This document shows, in pieces, positions 29,383-40,397 of a stretch of DNA of 64,000 nucleotides. Position 1 is the stretch's first letter. Each line of letters starts with the position of its first letter. The notes beneath the pieces were generated by a model that had not been told where the DNA came from, ran no database searches, and worked only from the letters and a program-made list of their open reading frames with translations. Origin of the DNA: Massilia sp. H-1 (GTDB lineage Bacteria; Pseudomonadota; Gammaproteobacteria; Burkholderiales; Burkholderiaceae_D); NCBI GenBank assembly GCA_024703915.1, contig CP087969.1, forward strand, positions 5,332,001 through 5,396,000, written 5' to 3'. The position numbers and the translations under genes were made by a program.

Positions 29383-29803
29383 ACAGTTTATCTTTAAGTG
29401 CTGACTCGTTTTTATGGATGTTGCCTCCCAGCAAACAGTAGTTCGGAAATTTCAAAAAGTCAATATTTTTTTTTGGAATACTTATATCTGTGACTCGATG
29501 CGGAACGATCGTTTGAATGGATCCTCGCAGCTCAGATTAGAACGGTAGGTGCGCCAGAAGCGAGACCACGTCTACGAGACGGCCTTGGCAGCCTGTCCCT
29601 CGCACGTGAAGTTCGGCGGTAGGAGCCGGGCCGGTAGCCCTTGGTCGCGCGCGGCCATCTCGGTATCGCTGCGAAAGCATCGGCGCGATGTGTAGGCATT
29701 AGGATTTCGTTCGTCGCCACACGCCGGAATAATTTTTGTCAAAAGATGTCCGAGATTTGATAGAAGGTGATGGCCGCAATGTTTCAATTATCGGGAGGAT
29801 TGC
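29383..29803. other. Gene-free segment upstream of the RHS gene
   Basis: About 420 bases, AT-rich from 29383 to 29520 (likely promoter of the RHS gene) and GC-rich afterwards. The GC-rich part shows no intact frame; it may be the eroded edge of an older insertion. No repeats longer than about 10 bp seen. Confidence 0.4.
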
Positions 29804-30067
29804 ATGGATATGAACATAAATTTGACGCCGCAGCTCGACGAAATGACGCGGCAAAAAGTAACTTCTGGCTTTTACACTTCGGCGAGCGAGGTTATCCGCG
29901 AGGCTTTGCGCCTGATGGACGAGAAGGATCAATTGCGGTCCGCTAAGCTTGGCCAACTTCGGCAAGAAATTCAGGATGGACTCGATGGCGGCCCGGCTGT
30001 TGCGTGGGACCCTGAGGAGACCAAACGCGCTTACCGTGCGAAGGAAAGGGCGACAGGCGGCGCGTAA
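29804..30067 (+). CDS. parD: ParD-family antitoxin
   Basis: 87 residues with the ribbon-helix-helix start MDMNINLTPQLDEMTRQKVTSGFYTSASEVIREALRLMDE typical of ParD, and a C-terminal toxin-binding tail with LRQEIQDGLDGGPAVAW. GGGAGGA lies before the ATG. ParD binds DNA and neutralises ParE, a gyrase poison. The toxin gene that follows is damaged, so this may be a surviving orphan antitoxin. Confidence 0.88.
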   Translation: MDMNINLTPQLDEMTRQKVTSGFYTSASEVIREALRLMDEKDQLRSAKLGQLRQEIQDGLDGGPAVAWDPEETKRAYRAKERATGGA

Positions 30068-30225
30068 AATATCGACGGTTATTGTCCGTACAGGGGGCCC
30101 GCATCGACCTATGCGGGGTCTGGGAATACATCGTGGAAGACAGAAAGGCTCAAGCTGACATGTTTGTCGATTGGCTCGCTGCCAAATTCAAACTCCTAGC
30201 GCGATCGTATCCCGGGAAGTGGTAA
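30068..30225 (+). pseudogene. ParE toxin remnant
   Basis: Frame 1 from 30061 reads VKYRRLLSVQGARIDLCGVWEYIVEDRKAQADMFVDWL and stops at TAA 30223 after AAKFKLLARSYPGKW. The ARIDLxGVWEYI.ED pattern and the position after parD identify ParE, but the last 40 or so residues that carry toxic activity are missing and no good start codon is visible. The preceding codons overlap the end of parD. Truncation by the nearby IS110 fragment is possible. Confidence 0.65.
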
Positions 30226-30308
30226 TGGAATGGACGCCCACGTTTAGAACCGGCATCTAAGTGCCGAAGTGGAGATGTCATTAACCGCGTTCCGAAGGGG
30301 CACCCGAA

Positions 30309-30542
30309 ATGAAGATTGCAACAGTTGATTTGGCCAAGAGCGTGATCCAGATTCATGGAGTCGACTCACTCAGCAACACTGTTTTGAGGAAACAGATAAA
30401 ACGCAGCCAGGTGATGGAATTTTTCACCAGGATGGAACCATTCCTGATCGGGATCGAAGCCTGCGGTAGCGCCCACCACTGGGCCAGGAAGCTGGAGCAA
30501 CTGGGACATACCCTGGAAGCTAATGGCGCCCCAGTTTGTTAA
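30309..30542 (+). mobile_element. IS110-family transposase fragment
   Basis: MKIATVDLAKSVIQIHGVD and MEPFLIGIEACGSAHHWARKLEQLGH are the first 70 residues of IS110-type (DEDD) transposases, with the first catalytic Asp in the VDLAK segment. A frame change near 30525 would continue as LMAPQFVKHH, but the rest of the roughly 340-residue transposase is absent, so this is a dead remnant. Confidence 0.85.
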
Positions 30543-31030
30543 GCACCACACGATTACGGCAACGGCGCAGCTCGTGGTTATAGTTTGGACTACCGGTAAT
30601 GCGTGCCGTTGTTGTCCGGATTCGCGACGGACGATTTAGCGCGCTGGGCACTTATGCGAGGGCGGCTGACTTTCTATTTGTGACTTCTTGAACTGACCGC
30701 CACTATGCTGAACATATTTTGGGACGTATTCGTGAGGTTGATTACTTATGAAGAAATGCCCGCGAACGGACGATCCGATGAGACTGTACCGGGCCTCGCT
30801 TTCCCCCCGCCTAAACTCCTGCTGCCGTTGACGTGGCGGCCGCAGTAGTGCCTCAATCATCTTGGCGCAACGTCGATTGGTGTAACCCGGATTCGGATTT
30901 GCCAAGAGCGAACGTGGATGGTGCTCCAATGATCGGCAACATGGACATCAATGGCAATCCTTATGGTTGCACGCGGTCAATGTTTGATTAATGCTGCGGG
31001 CAAAGCGCGAGTAGCGTCTCGTCTAAAAAC
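30543..31030. other. Degenerate segment between IS110 remnant and transfer genes
   Basis: About 490 bases. One leftward frame (30636-30929) lacks any family character or ribosome site. Probably scrambled IS or cargo remains. Confidence 0.4.
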
Positions 31031-31552
31031 TTAGCCGAGCAGGTATTCGAGTTTTGCGGCTAAGTCATGACGATAAACGTCCGGAATTTCGATCTGAAAA
31101 GATGGGAAATCGAGACTCATGAAGGTGAAGCAGAGGTGTGCTCTGGCTCCGTCGTTTTCGAACGCCCAGGTACGCAGGAAGTTCAAGGACTCGCAGCGGC
31201 TCACCGTCTTCGCCAGATCGACGATCAACAGCTTATGAGTCTTGACGGAGAAGGCCAAATACTCGCCGTCAAACGGTCCTCGCACTTCGAAGTCTGCGGC
31301 AAAGTCGTCTGGCGAGATCGACTGGACTTTTCTCGTGAGGCGTTCTCTTCGTCTTTTAATTAATGTGTTGACAGTCCATGATGCTATCACGCCCCAAAGC
31401 ATCAATTTGAACACAGCGAAGAGGGCCAAGCCAATCCTGACCTCAGGGTCCCCGCAGCGCCACAATATGTAGAGCATCAGGGGAATGACTAAGAGGAATA
31501 ACGTCACATAATGCAACAAGAAAATTATCGAAAGAAATTGCCCTTTGCGCAC
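31031..31552 (-). CDS. ExcA-like entry-exclusion membrane protein
   Basis: I take the GTG at 31552 as start because GGAG lies 6 bases before it and just after the traY stop; the longer ATG frame would overlap traY by 50 bases. The protein has two membrane helices (FLSIIFLLHYVTLFLLVIPLMLYIL and IGLALFAVFKLMLWGVIASW) and a soluble C-terminal domain of 100 residues with GEYLAFSVKTHKLLIVDLAKTV. In IncI plasmids excA follows traY and blocks redundant transfer between donors. Identity rests on position and topology. Confidence 0.6.
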   Translation of the reverse strand: MRKGQFLSIIFLLHYVTLFLLVIPLMLYILWRCGDPEVRIGLALFAVFKLMLWGVIASWTVNTLIKRRRERLTRKVQSISPDDFAADFEVRGPFDGEYLAFSVKTHKLLIVDLAKTVSRCESLNFLRTWAFENDGARAHLCFTFMSLDFPSFQIEIPDVYRHDLAAKLEYLLG

Positions 31553-31562
31553 GTGAAACTCC

Positions 31563-33719
31563 TCATTTCTTAATGCCGTCAGCGTTTGGGTTGGCGCCGG
31601 ACTTCCTGACATGGGGGCCCTTTCGCAGGTGCTCGAGTTTCGTCATCAGAACGTTGACTGAATTTCGAACCGTATCGCCAGCGTCCCTCCCAAGCGTCGA
31701 CGACGCCGTCCCGCCGACCCAGTTGATTACCTGGTCCGGCACGATCAAAATCAAGTTGAAACAGCTGTGGACGAGGGTAAGGCAAGTCGCGAAGTAGACC
31801 AGCAGAATCGCGACCATGCTGAACAGTCCGGTCAGCGAATCGAACTGCACGTTGGCGACTGCAACGCCGAAGATTTCATTGAGAAATGTCCCCCCTACGA
31901 CCAGCATGGCCCCGCCTCCGAAGAAGCCTATCACCATCAGGATGGGACGCACCATGACATTGAGCAGGAAGATGTATCCGTGCGCCGACCGCGCGCCCAT
32001 GCCGTCGCCTTCGCCATCAAGATGGGTGATCGCCCAGAGCGGCGCGGCGACAACTGCCTCCAGAACCACCACGAGCCAGTTGATGATCGCGCCGAACCAG
32101 ATGATGAACGGAACGAGAGGCAGATAGATCGAGAGGCCCACGCCAACCAGTATCATCGGGATGATGATCATCAAAAAAAGGGAGTGATCGCATCAAGAGC
32201 TCCGCGCGTGCACTTGCGCCTCCCACCGCATTGACCACCAGCCCGACCAGGTTAGCGCCCGATGCTAGTTCGACCGCTGCCTTAATACCCGCAAATATGA
32301 CCACGGACGTTTCGGCGGCGCCTAACGTGTAGTCTCCAAGATTTTTCATCTTGATCAGCGGATTCGTTGTCCCGCCTCCGCCGCCGCTCAGGTCCATGTT
32401 CGTCATGTAGTAGACAATTTTCTGACCCGGACTATTGAATACCGATCCGAGGAGTCGGCTGGTATCAGTGCTAGTTCGCTCTGTCGTACGCCTGAGCGCA
32501 ACTGCATTCGTGTCATTGACCTGCTGCATCTTGTAGATCTTTTGAATCGATATGCGGAGGTCGGAGACTCCGATATCTCCGACGAAGTCTTCGCCGTGGG
32601 TCTGCGCCTTTCCGGCGACCGCGTCGGAAAGCTTGCTGTTCTGCATGGGCGAACGTCTGGTACCACGCGCCCAATGTCCACCAGCCGCCGGATCTGATGC
32701 TTTCGCTCAGCTTCCCGGCCAGATTTGCGATATCGCCAGTCTTTTTCCAGCTTCGCGGTTAACAGATGTCTCATGCACGACAGCAGCGCTGGATGGCGGC
32801 GCCGGAATCGGGCAGCGTAGATTGCCCTCCGGCGAGCTGCTGCACGGAGGCGTTCACGAAATCAAGCGCAACTTTAGACAGCGACTGTTGCATCGTATTG
32901 AGCGCGGACGCATGCGCCTTGTAGATGGTCATGGTATCGAACTCAGAGAAATCCAACCAGCTCGTCGACCGTCCGTGCGGTTCGAGGCGCTTTTCGTCGA
33001 TTTCGGCCCCGCCGCACACCTTGCCACGGCTTGCGCTGCGGAGGATGAAGCCGCCTGGCGTGCTGTACTGCTGCACATACTCGTTTCCGAACTGGAGGCC
33101 GCCGCTGGCGCCGGAGATCGCCTGGCCTAAGCATTCATCGAGTGCATGCAAAGGTCGGCTTCGAATATCGAGCGCGCCAGCGACCGTGTCGGGCATGGCG
33201 GGCTGGATGATCATGCCCTTGCCGTCGCTGAGTGCCGTCACCGCCGCGTCGGTTCCGAGATTGGCGGTCCCGACACCAAGCACTGACGCTCCCCACAGCA
33301 TCAGCAGCTGGCAGAGCGCCCAGCCGTTCGGTGTTGGAACCAGGGTGGCGATGCCCCACACGATGCGGATCGGGCCCCACCAGGTCGTGCCGCCCTTGCT
33401 GAACACGCTGCCGTCGTGGGCCACCTGGGTCAGCTTGCGCCACCAGACGTAGCAGGCGAACAGACCTCCGATCACCAGGAGAGCGCCGTTTGTTATCTGG
33501 AACAGGCTGGCCAGCACAGTGTCGGATCCGCCATGCTAGCCTGCAGCCAGCGGGTTGTTGACGATATCGCCGAAGATCGAGACCAGGGCTTGCTTAGCTC
33601 TTGTCGCCGGAACGCCGGGCAGCGTCGGCAATGGCGGAGAGCGAAGTGCCATCCTCCCGCAGCCATTCAAGCATCGCCATCAGCAGCAGGAGGATGGAAC
33701 CTGTTGCGATTCTTTTCAT
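31563..33719 (-). CDS. traY: DotA/TraY-family polytopic membrane protein
   Basis: About 715 residues repaired. The N-terminal membrane region contains GTTWWGPIRIVWGIATLVPTPNGWALCQLLMLWGASVLG, the most conserved stretch of DotA/TraY; a large periplasmic part follows; the C-terminal membrane region has VGLSIYLPLVPFIIWFGAIINWLV and VVEAVVAAPLWAITHL. DotA may form an oligomeric inner-membrane channel component. Corrupted GCCGGC sites at 33592, 33535 and 33125, and indels near 32790, 32650 and 32180. The ATG overlaps the stop of traX (ATGA). Confidence 0.9.
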
Positions 33720-34267
33720 GGCTGTTCTCCTGCCTGCTTACCAAGTTCCGGGTTGAGGACTTCCAGGTACCACCGGCGCCGTTCCCCGATGAAGTCGCGC
33801 AGACCACCGCGTTCTTCCTTCGACAGGCGCCTGGTGCGCAGCTGCCACAGGCGCAGCTGGGCCGACAGGGCGGTCATGAAGAACAGGGGTGGGGCGGCCA
33901 GCAGCGTGGCGATCGCCAGCAGGCTGCCGTTTGCCAGCGCCCAACCTGACAGTCCGACGACGGCCCCGCAGGTGGCGATGGCAAGGCGCTTCTGGCGCAG
34001 GAAGCGTCGCTGCAGCGCTGCGGTTGAGGGTGCATCTTGCGGGCGTGCACGCATCACTTCCTCGAAGCCGCGGGTGATCGGTTCGGCGTCTTGTTGTCGT
34101 GTGCGGGTTGCTTGCCTGTAGAGGGAACGTATGTAGACGATATTGTCGGCGTGCGTTTGCCTCGCCTTTTTATCTGCGCGATGTTCATCCGCACCGCCCC
34201 GGAAAGGGAGGCGAAGCACGGACAGCATCGCGCTCCCGGTTCCTTTAACGATGGTCCATGCGTGCAC
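33716..34267 (-). CDS. traX: TraX-family conjugation protein
   Basis: An intact 183-residue protein. The N-terminal half is charged (ADEHRADKKARQTHADNIVYIRSLYRQATR), followed by two hydrophobic helices (LAIATCGAVVGLSGWALANG and LLAIATLLAAPPLFFMTALSA) and a basic tail. Size, topology and the place between traW and traY match TraX of IncI plasmids. Its precise role in transfer is not known. Confidence 0.75.
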   Translation of the reverse strand: MHAWTIVKGTGSAMLSVLRLPFRGGADEHRADKKARQTHADNIVYIRSLYRQATRTRQQDAEPITRGFEEVMRARPQDAPSTAALQRRFLRQKRLAIATCGAVVGLSGWALANGSLLAIATLLAAPPLFFMTALSAQLRLWQLRTRRLSKEERGGLRDFIGERRRWYLEVLNPELGKQAGEQP

Positions 34268-34303
34268 GATTTCACCTCTTATAGGTCGATGCTTGCTTTA
34301 GCG

Positions 34304-35524
34304 TCACTGGCCGGTGCGGCCCGGGATCGAGCGGTACTTCTGCGCCAGTAACGGTTCGTATTCCTGGTGGGCCTGGCTCGCCAGGGTGATGCCGCTGATG
34401 ATCGTGCCTTTCTGGACTTCGTTCTTAAGCGACAGCAGCAGCCAGTTGTTCAGCGTATTGACGCGGATCAGTTCATGCGCAGCAGGTTGTCGCTCTACCA
34501 TGGCCTGCAAATCGGACTGGTAGGCGGTGTTCATGAGCGGCGGCCTACCTCGAACGTCTCGAATTCGCGCGCCGACATTGTGCCCGTGCCTTTTGTGCGT
34601 GACGACGCCATCGTGTTGAAGTAGGCTGCGGCCGATGCGACCTTGAGGGCGTCTTGTAACAACGCCTTCGTGACGGGATTGGGCTGACTGTCCGCGATGC
34701 GTTGCTCCAGCGGGTCGGCAGCGGCCGAGACGACCGCGCTGTACTGGTTCATCAGGCCGATGTACTGTGCGCCCGCCGCGGTGTCGGCTTCTATCTTGTG
34801 CAGTTGCGGGCCGACAGAGCGGCGGACGGCGTTCTGCAGGTACATGCGCGCGGCGTCGGTCTGTTCGGCAGAGAAGGTCAGGTCCGGTTTCTTCCCGTTC
34901 GGACCGGCGCCGGTCTGCACCGTGTCGAAGCGCTTGTCGGCGCCGGGCATTCGCGTCGATACCTGGGGGCATGCCTGGGCGCCGCCGAAGGCCGCGTGGT
35001 CATCCGCATCGCAGAACTGGGCGTGAATCTTGGCGGCGCGCGACGCGTCGATCGCCTGGGAAACGGCCGGTGCATTGACCGCCTGGGCGATGCCCGCATT
35101 GCCGATTGCCGCACCATCGGCCGGACGCAGGGAAGAGCGTGCCGCTTGGGCATAGTCGGCGATCGCGCTGGCTGCCCGCCGATCCCGACTCCGCGCAGAT
35201 GCTTCCGGGGACTTCATAGTGTTGCCGGGCGTCTTCGAGCATGCGGTTGGTCTGCTGGACCGAATCGAACTCGCGCTGTGCCTTGGCCGTCGCCTCGACC
35301 GTGCTGGCGACCTTCTGGCCGTTCTGGTTGACCGCCATGCCGATGTTGTACAGCAGGTTCGAGACGCTGGTATTCAGCGCGGTGACGGAGGCGTTAAGGG
35401 TATTGACGGCTGCCAGCAGGGCCGCGTCGAACACGGGCATCCCCGTCGCGTGCGCAGGCGCCGCTATCGCCGTCCCCAGAATTGCGGCGGCGATGGCTGC
35501 CCGATTGGATCGTGGTGGCCGCAT
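34304..35524 (-). CDS. traW: TraW-like exported protein
   Basis: Signal peptide MRPPRSNRAAIAAAILGTAIAAPAHA, then a helical region with coiled-coil character (VNTLNASVTALNTSVSNLLYNIG and VASTVEATAKAQREFDSVQQTNRMLEDA). After a frame change near 35190 comes the body with AFGGAQACPQVSTRMPGADKRFD, and after another near 34535 the end YMNTAYQSDLQAMVERQPAAHELIRVNTLNNWLLLSLKNEVQKGTIIS. About 405 residues. TraW in IncI is needed for transfer; lipobox not evident here. Confidence 0.75.
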
Positions 35525-35525
35525 G

Positions 35526-38500
35526 CTATTTCTCTCCTGGTATGTTGTGTTTTGCCGCGCTGGCTTGCGCGAGCCTGTCCGCCAGGCGCTCGATGACGGT
35601 GCTGTCGTCGGCGCCTTCGGTCGCCGCACGCATCTGTTCGATCGTTTCCAGCGCGGTACCGAGCGGGAAGTGCTCGGCGAGGATGCGCCTGGCCGCGTAG
35701 GTGCCGATGCGCTTGTACAGGCGCGTGCGCAGGGCAACATCCTCGAGGGTGGTGGAAAACGCCCACAGCTCGATCGGGCCGACGGTGTTGGTCAGCATCT
35801 GGACGATGAGGCCGAGCTTGGTCCTGAACAGGGCCAGGAAGGTGACGCCTTCCGGCCCGGGGCCGACCGCCTCCAGCTGCAGCCGCCGGATGGCTTCGCC
35901 CGACACGGCGAATTCCTCGCGCAGGATGCGTTCGTCGCCCGGATTGCCGCCGCGCATGATGTAGAGCGATGTGGCGGCTGCACGCAGATCGGGCGGGTGG
36001 TCGGCCAGGTACTGCGACGAGGCCACCACGCGCACGCCGACCTTGCGGCCCTCGCGCCCATCCTTGATCAGCGTTTCCTCGAATGGTTTGAGCCCGCCCG
36101 CATTGTGAGTCTCGTCGAAAAACTCGACCTTCTTTTCGTCGTGGATGTCCGCCACGCGCCGGGCATGGTAGGCGCGGTACAAGGGCGGTATCACCGGCAT
36201 CAGGATTTCCTCGCTGAGGAAGAAGTTCTTGGCCGCCATGTGCCTTGCGAACAGGAACATGATGGTGGATCTGACGCTGCCCTCGGGCGTCTTGCTGCCG
36301 ATGACGTCACCGAGGTCGATGGCGATGATGCGCGTATCGCTGTTCAGCTCAAAACGGGTACGGGCGTTGAACAGGGCGTAGTTGGCTGCGGCAACGGTGA
36401 AGCAGCGGCGCATGTAGCTGAGGACCGGTTCGCCGTCGCCGTGCAGGCGCGTCGCCGAACAGGTGGCGGATCGTTTCGTGATTGAGGTAGCCGGTGAAGT
36501 CCGGCAGGAAGGGCACGGCCTGGCGCTGCGCATGGGCGGCTTCGCGCACGCAGCCGGCCTGCGAACAGCATGTCCGTCACTTCGTACCAGGTCGCGCTCG
36601 ACCACCATTCCTGGTCATGGGCATCGAACAAGCCCGATTCGGCAAGAGCGCGGTCGACATCGGGCACGACGTACGGCTCGTACATCAACTGGGTTTTGCT
36701 TACCCGGTCTTCATAAGCGATCGCGAGCAGCATGGCGTTGACGCGCGCAGTCAGCTGGCTGGCGCACGCGTTCCGGATCCGCGCACAGCGCGTTGAGGAA
36801 GTCCACCAGGAAGTCAGCTTCGCGGTCGGTTGGGTGCCGGGCGCCGAGCTGGGTATCGAACAGGTTGACCGCGAATTGCGTGCTGTTCTGCAGACGCAGG
36901 TAGACGGCCTCGTTTTTGCGGTGCCCCGGCAGCGAGTCGCGCAGCAGCTGGATCTGGCCCATCGAGGAGGGTCCGACCTCCGCGATCATCATGAGCGGCA
37001 GACGCATGTTGCTTAGGCGCTGTGTGACGGTGGCGCTGCACATGGCGCTCAGCAGGGCCGACTTGCCGGAGCCGGGGGTGCTTAGAGCGTACAGGTCGAT
37101 CCAGGTATCCTGCAGTCGGCTGCCGAGCTGGATCGGATAGATCTTGCCGTCGGGCGTGCGCACGATCATGTTCCCGCCGTCGGCCCACGGAGTGGCAGGG
37201 CGTTGCAAAGGCAGCATGCTGAGCGCGTCGGGTAAGGGCGGCACCATGCGGTTGGCCAGGTTCTTGGCGCAGAAGGCGGGAATGGTGGAGGCCCAGGCGC
37301 CGAGCGGGTCGCCGTGCACCGACGTCACCTGGCAGGTGCCCCAGGCCTGGATGGCCTTTTCCAGCGCAGCCATGCGGCGTTTGGTGCCGGTCTCGCTGTC
37401 CGACCAGGTCGATACCGTGACCTTCATCGAGCAGATCGCGTCGGTCTTGCTGCGTTCGGCCAGGTTGAGGAACGATTGGCGGATCTGCTGGTTGGCAGGC
37501 AGCATGCCGACAAAGGCGACCATCAGCTGGCGTCCGCGTAGTTCGTCGAGGCCGCCCGGCGCCAGATCGATCCGGATGCGCCACGGGATTTCGCGGTCGA
37601 CGTTCTGCAGCAGCGCCGCGAAGGGCAGGGGATCCTGGGGGCCGAGCTCCATGGCGAGGTTGCCATGCACCAGTTGGTCGGTGTGGACCAGGTTGCCCTT
37701 CGCCTGGACGTCGCTGGTGCAGATCTGGTAGCCGAGCAACGGCGGCGACAGGTCGGAAGTGTCGCTCGCGTCTTCGCGGCCGTGGGGGAGAAGCGGTCAC
37801 CGGGGAGGACCGGGCGGAATTTCTGCGAGGTCCGCTCCCGGTTGATCATGATGCGCACGGCCCGGACCGCATCATGCGCGCTCATCTGCCGCAGCATGAT
37901 GCCCATGCTACCGTCCGGGCCACTTCGCTCGAAGTCGAACTTGATGCGCTCGAGCATGGCGTCGTGGCGGTATTTGAGGGCCATCAGCACCGACGCGGGG
38001 CTCTGACCGTAATCGAGGCGAGGCAGTCTGTGCCGGGAAGCCTCATGCGCGTTGGCGCAGTTCGCGCTTGCCGTCCTCGGGGCTGAGCGCGTTCATGTGC
38101 GTGTACACGACCAGCAGGTTCTGCTCCCAGGCGACCAGGGGCGCGTTGCGCCGGACGCGGTCGAGGATGATGTCTTCGGACTTGAGGCCCATCCTGCGCG
38201 CGGCATTGATTTGCGGTTCGGCCAGGCGCATCAGTTCGTCCATGGCGCGCCCAGGGTCGCGCTCGAACGCGAAGGTCAGGCTATGCCCCTGCCTGCGCAT
38301 GTAACCGTTCTGCCGGACGCGCAGATTCTCGATCATCCGCCCGAAGTCGTCTTCCGACTGGAGCTGGTAGGTCCCCTGGACGTCGAACACGGTCAGCAGC
38401 GCATTGTCGCTGCTGACCAGGGTGTACGGGGCGCGCAGCGACGGGTGGCGCCGCAGGTCTTCGTCGGTCAGTCCGACGGCGGTCGCCAGTTCGCAGTAGC

Positions 38501-38587
38501 TTAAGCCAGGTCGCGACCGACCATGTACCTGGCCAGGTAGGCGAGGATGTCCTCGACGGCCGCGACGCTTGACTCCATCATTCCCAT
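35526..38587 (-). CDS. traU: DotO/IcmB/TraU secretion ATPase (VirB4-like)
   Basis: About 1,010 residues repaired, the main energising ATPase at the base of the channel. N-terminus MMESSVAAVEDILAYLARYM.. joined over the corrupted GCCGGC at 38499-38506; Walker A AGTPGSGKSALL after repair of the site at 37080-37088; RIIAIDLGDVIG is the Walker B strand; VRVVASSQYLADHP the sensor-like region. Other breaks near 38045, 37775, 37011 (corrupted site), 36790, 36555 and 36450. The start follows AGGAG. It ends one base before traW begins. Confidence 0.9.
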
Positions 38588-38596
38588 GCCGCTCTC

Positions 38597-39317
38597 CTAT
38601 ATGGGCGGATTCATGACGGCGTGGACGGTCCGGCTCCACGCGTTAATCGGAAACGGCGCATACGCTTCGCCTGCCCACCGTACGGCTTCCCTGGCGAAGG
38701 CGCCGGGGTGGTAAATCAGCGCCAGGCCGGAGAAGGCGAATTCGCGCAGTTCCCGATTTTCGGCCTGTTGGCCAGGCTGAGTGCGTCGGCGAACGCTGCG
38801 GCGCGCTGCTGCCCCAGGCCGGGGTGACGTAGTCGCGGTGTGAGGCTGCCCAGTTCAGTACATCGCGCGCGGCGGCCTTGTCGGCGTCACCGCCGCAGTG
38901 CAGTGCCACCATGAGTGTGCGTTGCAGATGATTCACATCGGCGGGAGAAAGACCGGGCAAATACGCGATCACGGCAAACTGCTCCGGCATGTCGCCCAGG
39001 TGCTGCCAGCCATGGCACAGCGGGTCGCAGGTCCACAGGTTGTCCGGGTGCTCGTCCCGGTGCAGATCGTTTGCATGGTGGACCAGGTTGTGTGCCGAAC
39101 GGTAGCCGCAGAAGCGGCAACGGTAAGCATCCCGCGCCAGAGCGGCTTTGGCGGCATCGACGGTGACCGGCGCATTCCAGGTCGTGGCGGGCGTGACGGG
39201 CCGCTCCTGGCCCCAGACCCGGCACGCATCCGACAGCGACAGGACGGCGTGCGGCACAGAACCCTCGGCGCGGGCTCGGCCGGAGGCTTCCTTGTTTGTG
39301 GCGATTGTGTCTGGCAT
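38597..39317 (-). CDS. traT: DotN/IcmJ/TraT zinc-binding protein
   Basis: RDAYRCRFCGYRSAHNLVHHANDLHRDEHPDNLWTCDPLCHGWQH shows the CxxC...H..H...CxxxxCH cluster of IcmJ/DotN, which resembles an HNH-like zinc fold and sits at the coupling-protein complex in Legionella. Frame changes near 38830 and 38765 break the C-terminus, which otherwise continues LREFAFSGLALIYHPGAFAREAVRW to MNPPI. About 240 residues. It ends about 10 bases before traU. Confidence 0.85.
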
Positions 39318-39357
39318 CGTGGTCTCCGGGGTCGGCAGGCCTTTGCATTGCTGGCGT

Positions 39358-39826
39358 TCAGCCGGGAACGACGCCGAGCTCGCTGCGCTGGATCCCGATC
39401 GACTCATCGGCTTTGATCATCACGAAGCCGATCGCGCCCAGCGCCGCACCGGCGGCAATCGGGACGATGATTTGCTGGCCCTTGATGTGGCTTTGTTCTC
39501 CCTCCTTGCCTTTGCGATACCAGTTCCAGCCATGCTTAAGCTGCTAAGCACTGGCGAATCCCAGCGCGGCAAAGATCTTGCCCAGCGAGAGCTTGATCTT
39601 GTCGGCCTGGTCGCCCGCGACGTTGACCATGCTTAGCCACGCCGTCGCTCTGTTGGGCGCTGGCGGACGTGGCAAACAGGAGGCCGCCGCAGACGATGGC
39701 GGCGCTGATGGTCATCAGGCGTTGCTGCGACGGAGAGTGTGCGTACAATGCCTGACGATCAAGCAGGCTGGCGTGGGCCTGGAGCAGGGCGTAGCCTGCA
39801 CGATCCCAGATGGTCCGGATGTTCAT
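39358..39826 (-). CDS. traR: TraR-like small membrane protein (IcmD/DotP type)
   Basis: Three corrupted GCCGGC sites (39534-39541, 39543-39549 and 39631-39637) hide this gene. Restored, it has an N-terminal segment ending LMTISAAIVCGGLLFATSASA (signal/membrane), then VAGMVNVAGDQADKIKLSLGKIFAALGFASAGSRHGWNWYRKGKEG and a second membrane helix QQIIVPIAAGAALGAIGFVMI. The plan of two helices and a GxxxG-rich loop is that of IcmD/TraR. About 155 residues; AGGAG precedes the ATG. Confidence 0.78.
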
Positions 39827-39852
39827 GTTTGTGCTCCTTAGGGTTGATGGGA

Positions 39853-40388
39853 CTACCAGTAAATATGGGCCGTCTGGCGGAAGCGTTCGATCGTGTCGGC
39901 GATCTGGATGAGAAGGCAGCCGCCGATCATGTGGGTCAATGCGCGCCACTGGAAGTCTTCCGAGCCCTGGGACGATTGCCCTTCGACGGCCGCGCGCTTG
40001 AGGAGGAGCAGCCCCTTGAAGAAGTAGCATCCTCCAGCGACGCTGACGATCGTCAGTACCGCGTTGATGGCATCGGAGAGCTTGCCGAAGTCGGCCGCCT
40101 GGGCATACGCTACCGGACCGTAGTCAATGGTTCCGGCCGCCATTGAATTCCATGACTTGTTGATGATCAGTCGCAGATTGAGCAGCAGCGCGCCAACCAC
40201 AATTACCGGGATGACCTCATGCGGCAGGTGACCGGGTTCTGGCCGGGCAGGCGGGACGCACGCGACATTCTCAGCAGCGCCGAGCCCGTGTACAGGATTC
40301 CGACCACAGCGCCCAGGGCCCACAGCAGTCGCCACATCGCGGCAGGAAATTCCTTTGCGAAGTGGATCAGCATTTCGGAAATGTCCAT
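39853..40388 (-). CDS. traQ: TraQ-like membrane protein (IcmC/DotE type)
   Basis: About 178 residues with four hydrophobic segments: MWRLLWALGAVVGILYTGSALL, VIPVIVVGALLLNLRLII, AINAVLTIVSVAGGCYFFKGLLLL and HMIGGCLLIQIADTI. One frame change near 40220 joins the N- and C-terminal parts. IcmC/DotE and TraQ share this size and topology. It lies in the traM-to-traY operon in the IncI gene order. Confidence 0.78.
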
Positions 40389-40397
40389 GGTCGCCCC

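Noticed and set aside
30636-30929. Leftward 97-codon ORF
   Set aside because: No ribosome site, no family character and odd composition; probably chance in degenerate DNA.
36700-36712. GCTTAC word near 36703 as another corrupted GCCGGC
   Set aside because: The TraU frame (EDRVSKTQL) is open and sensible there as printed.
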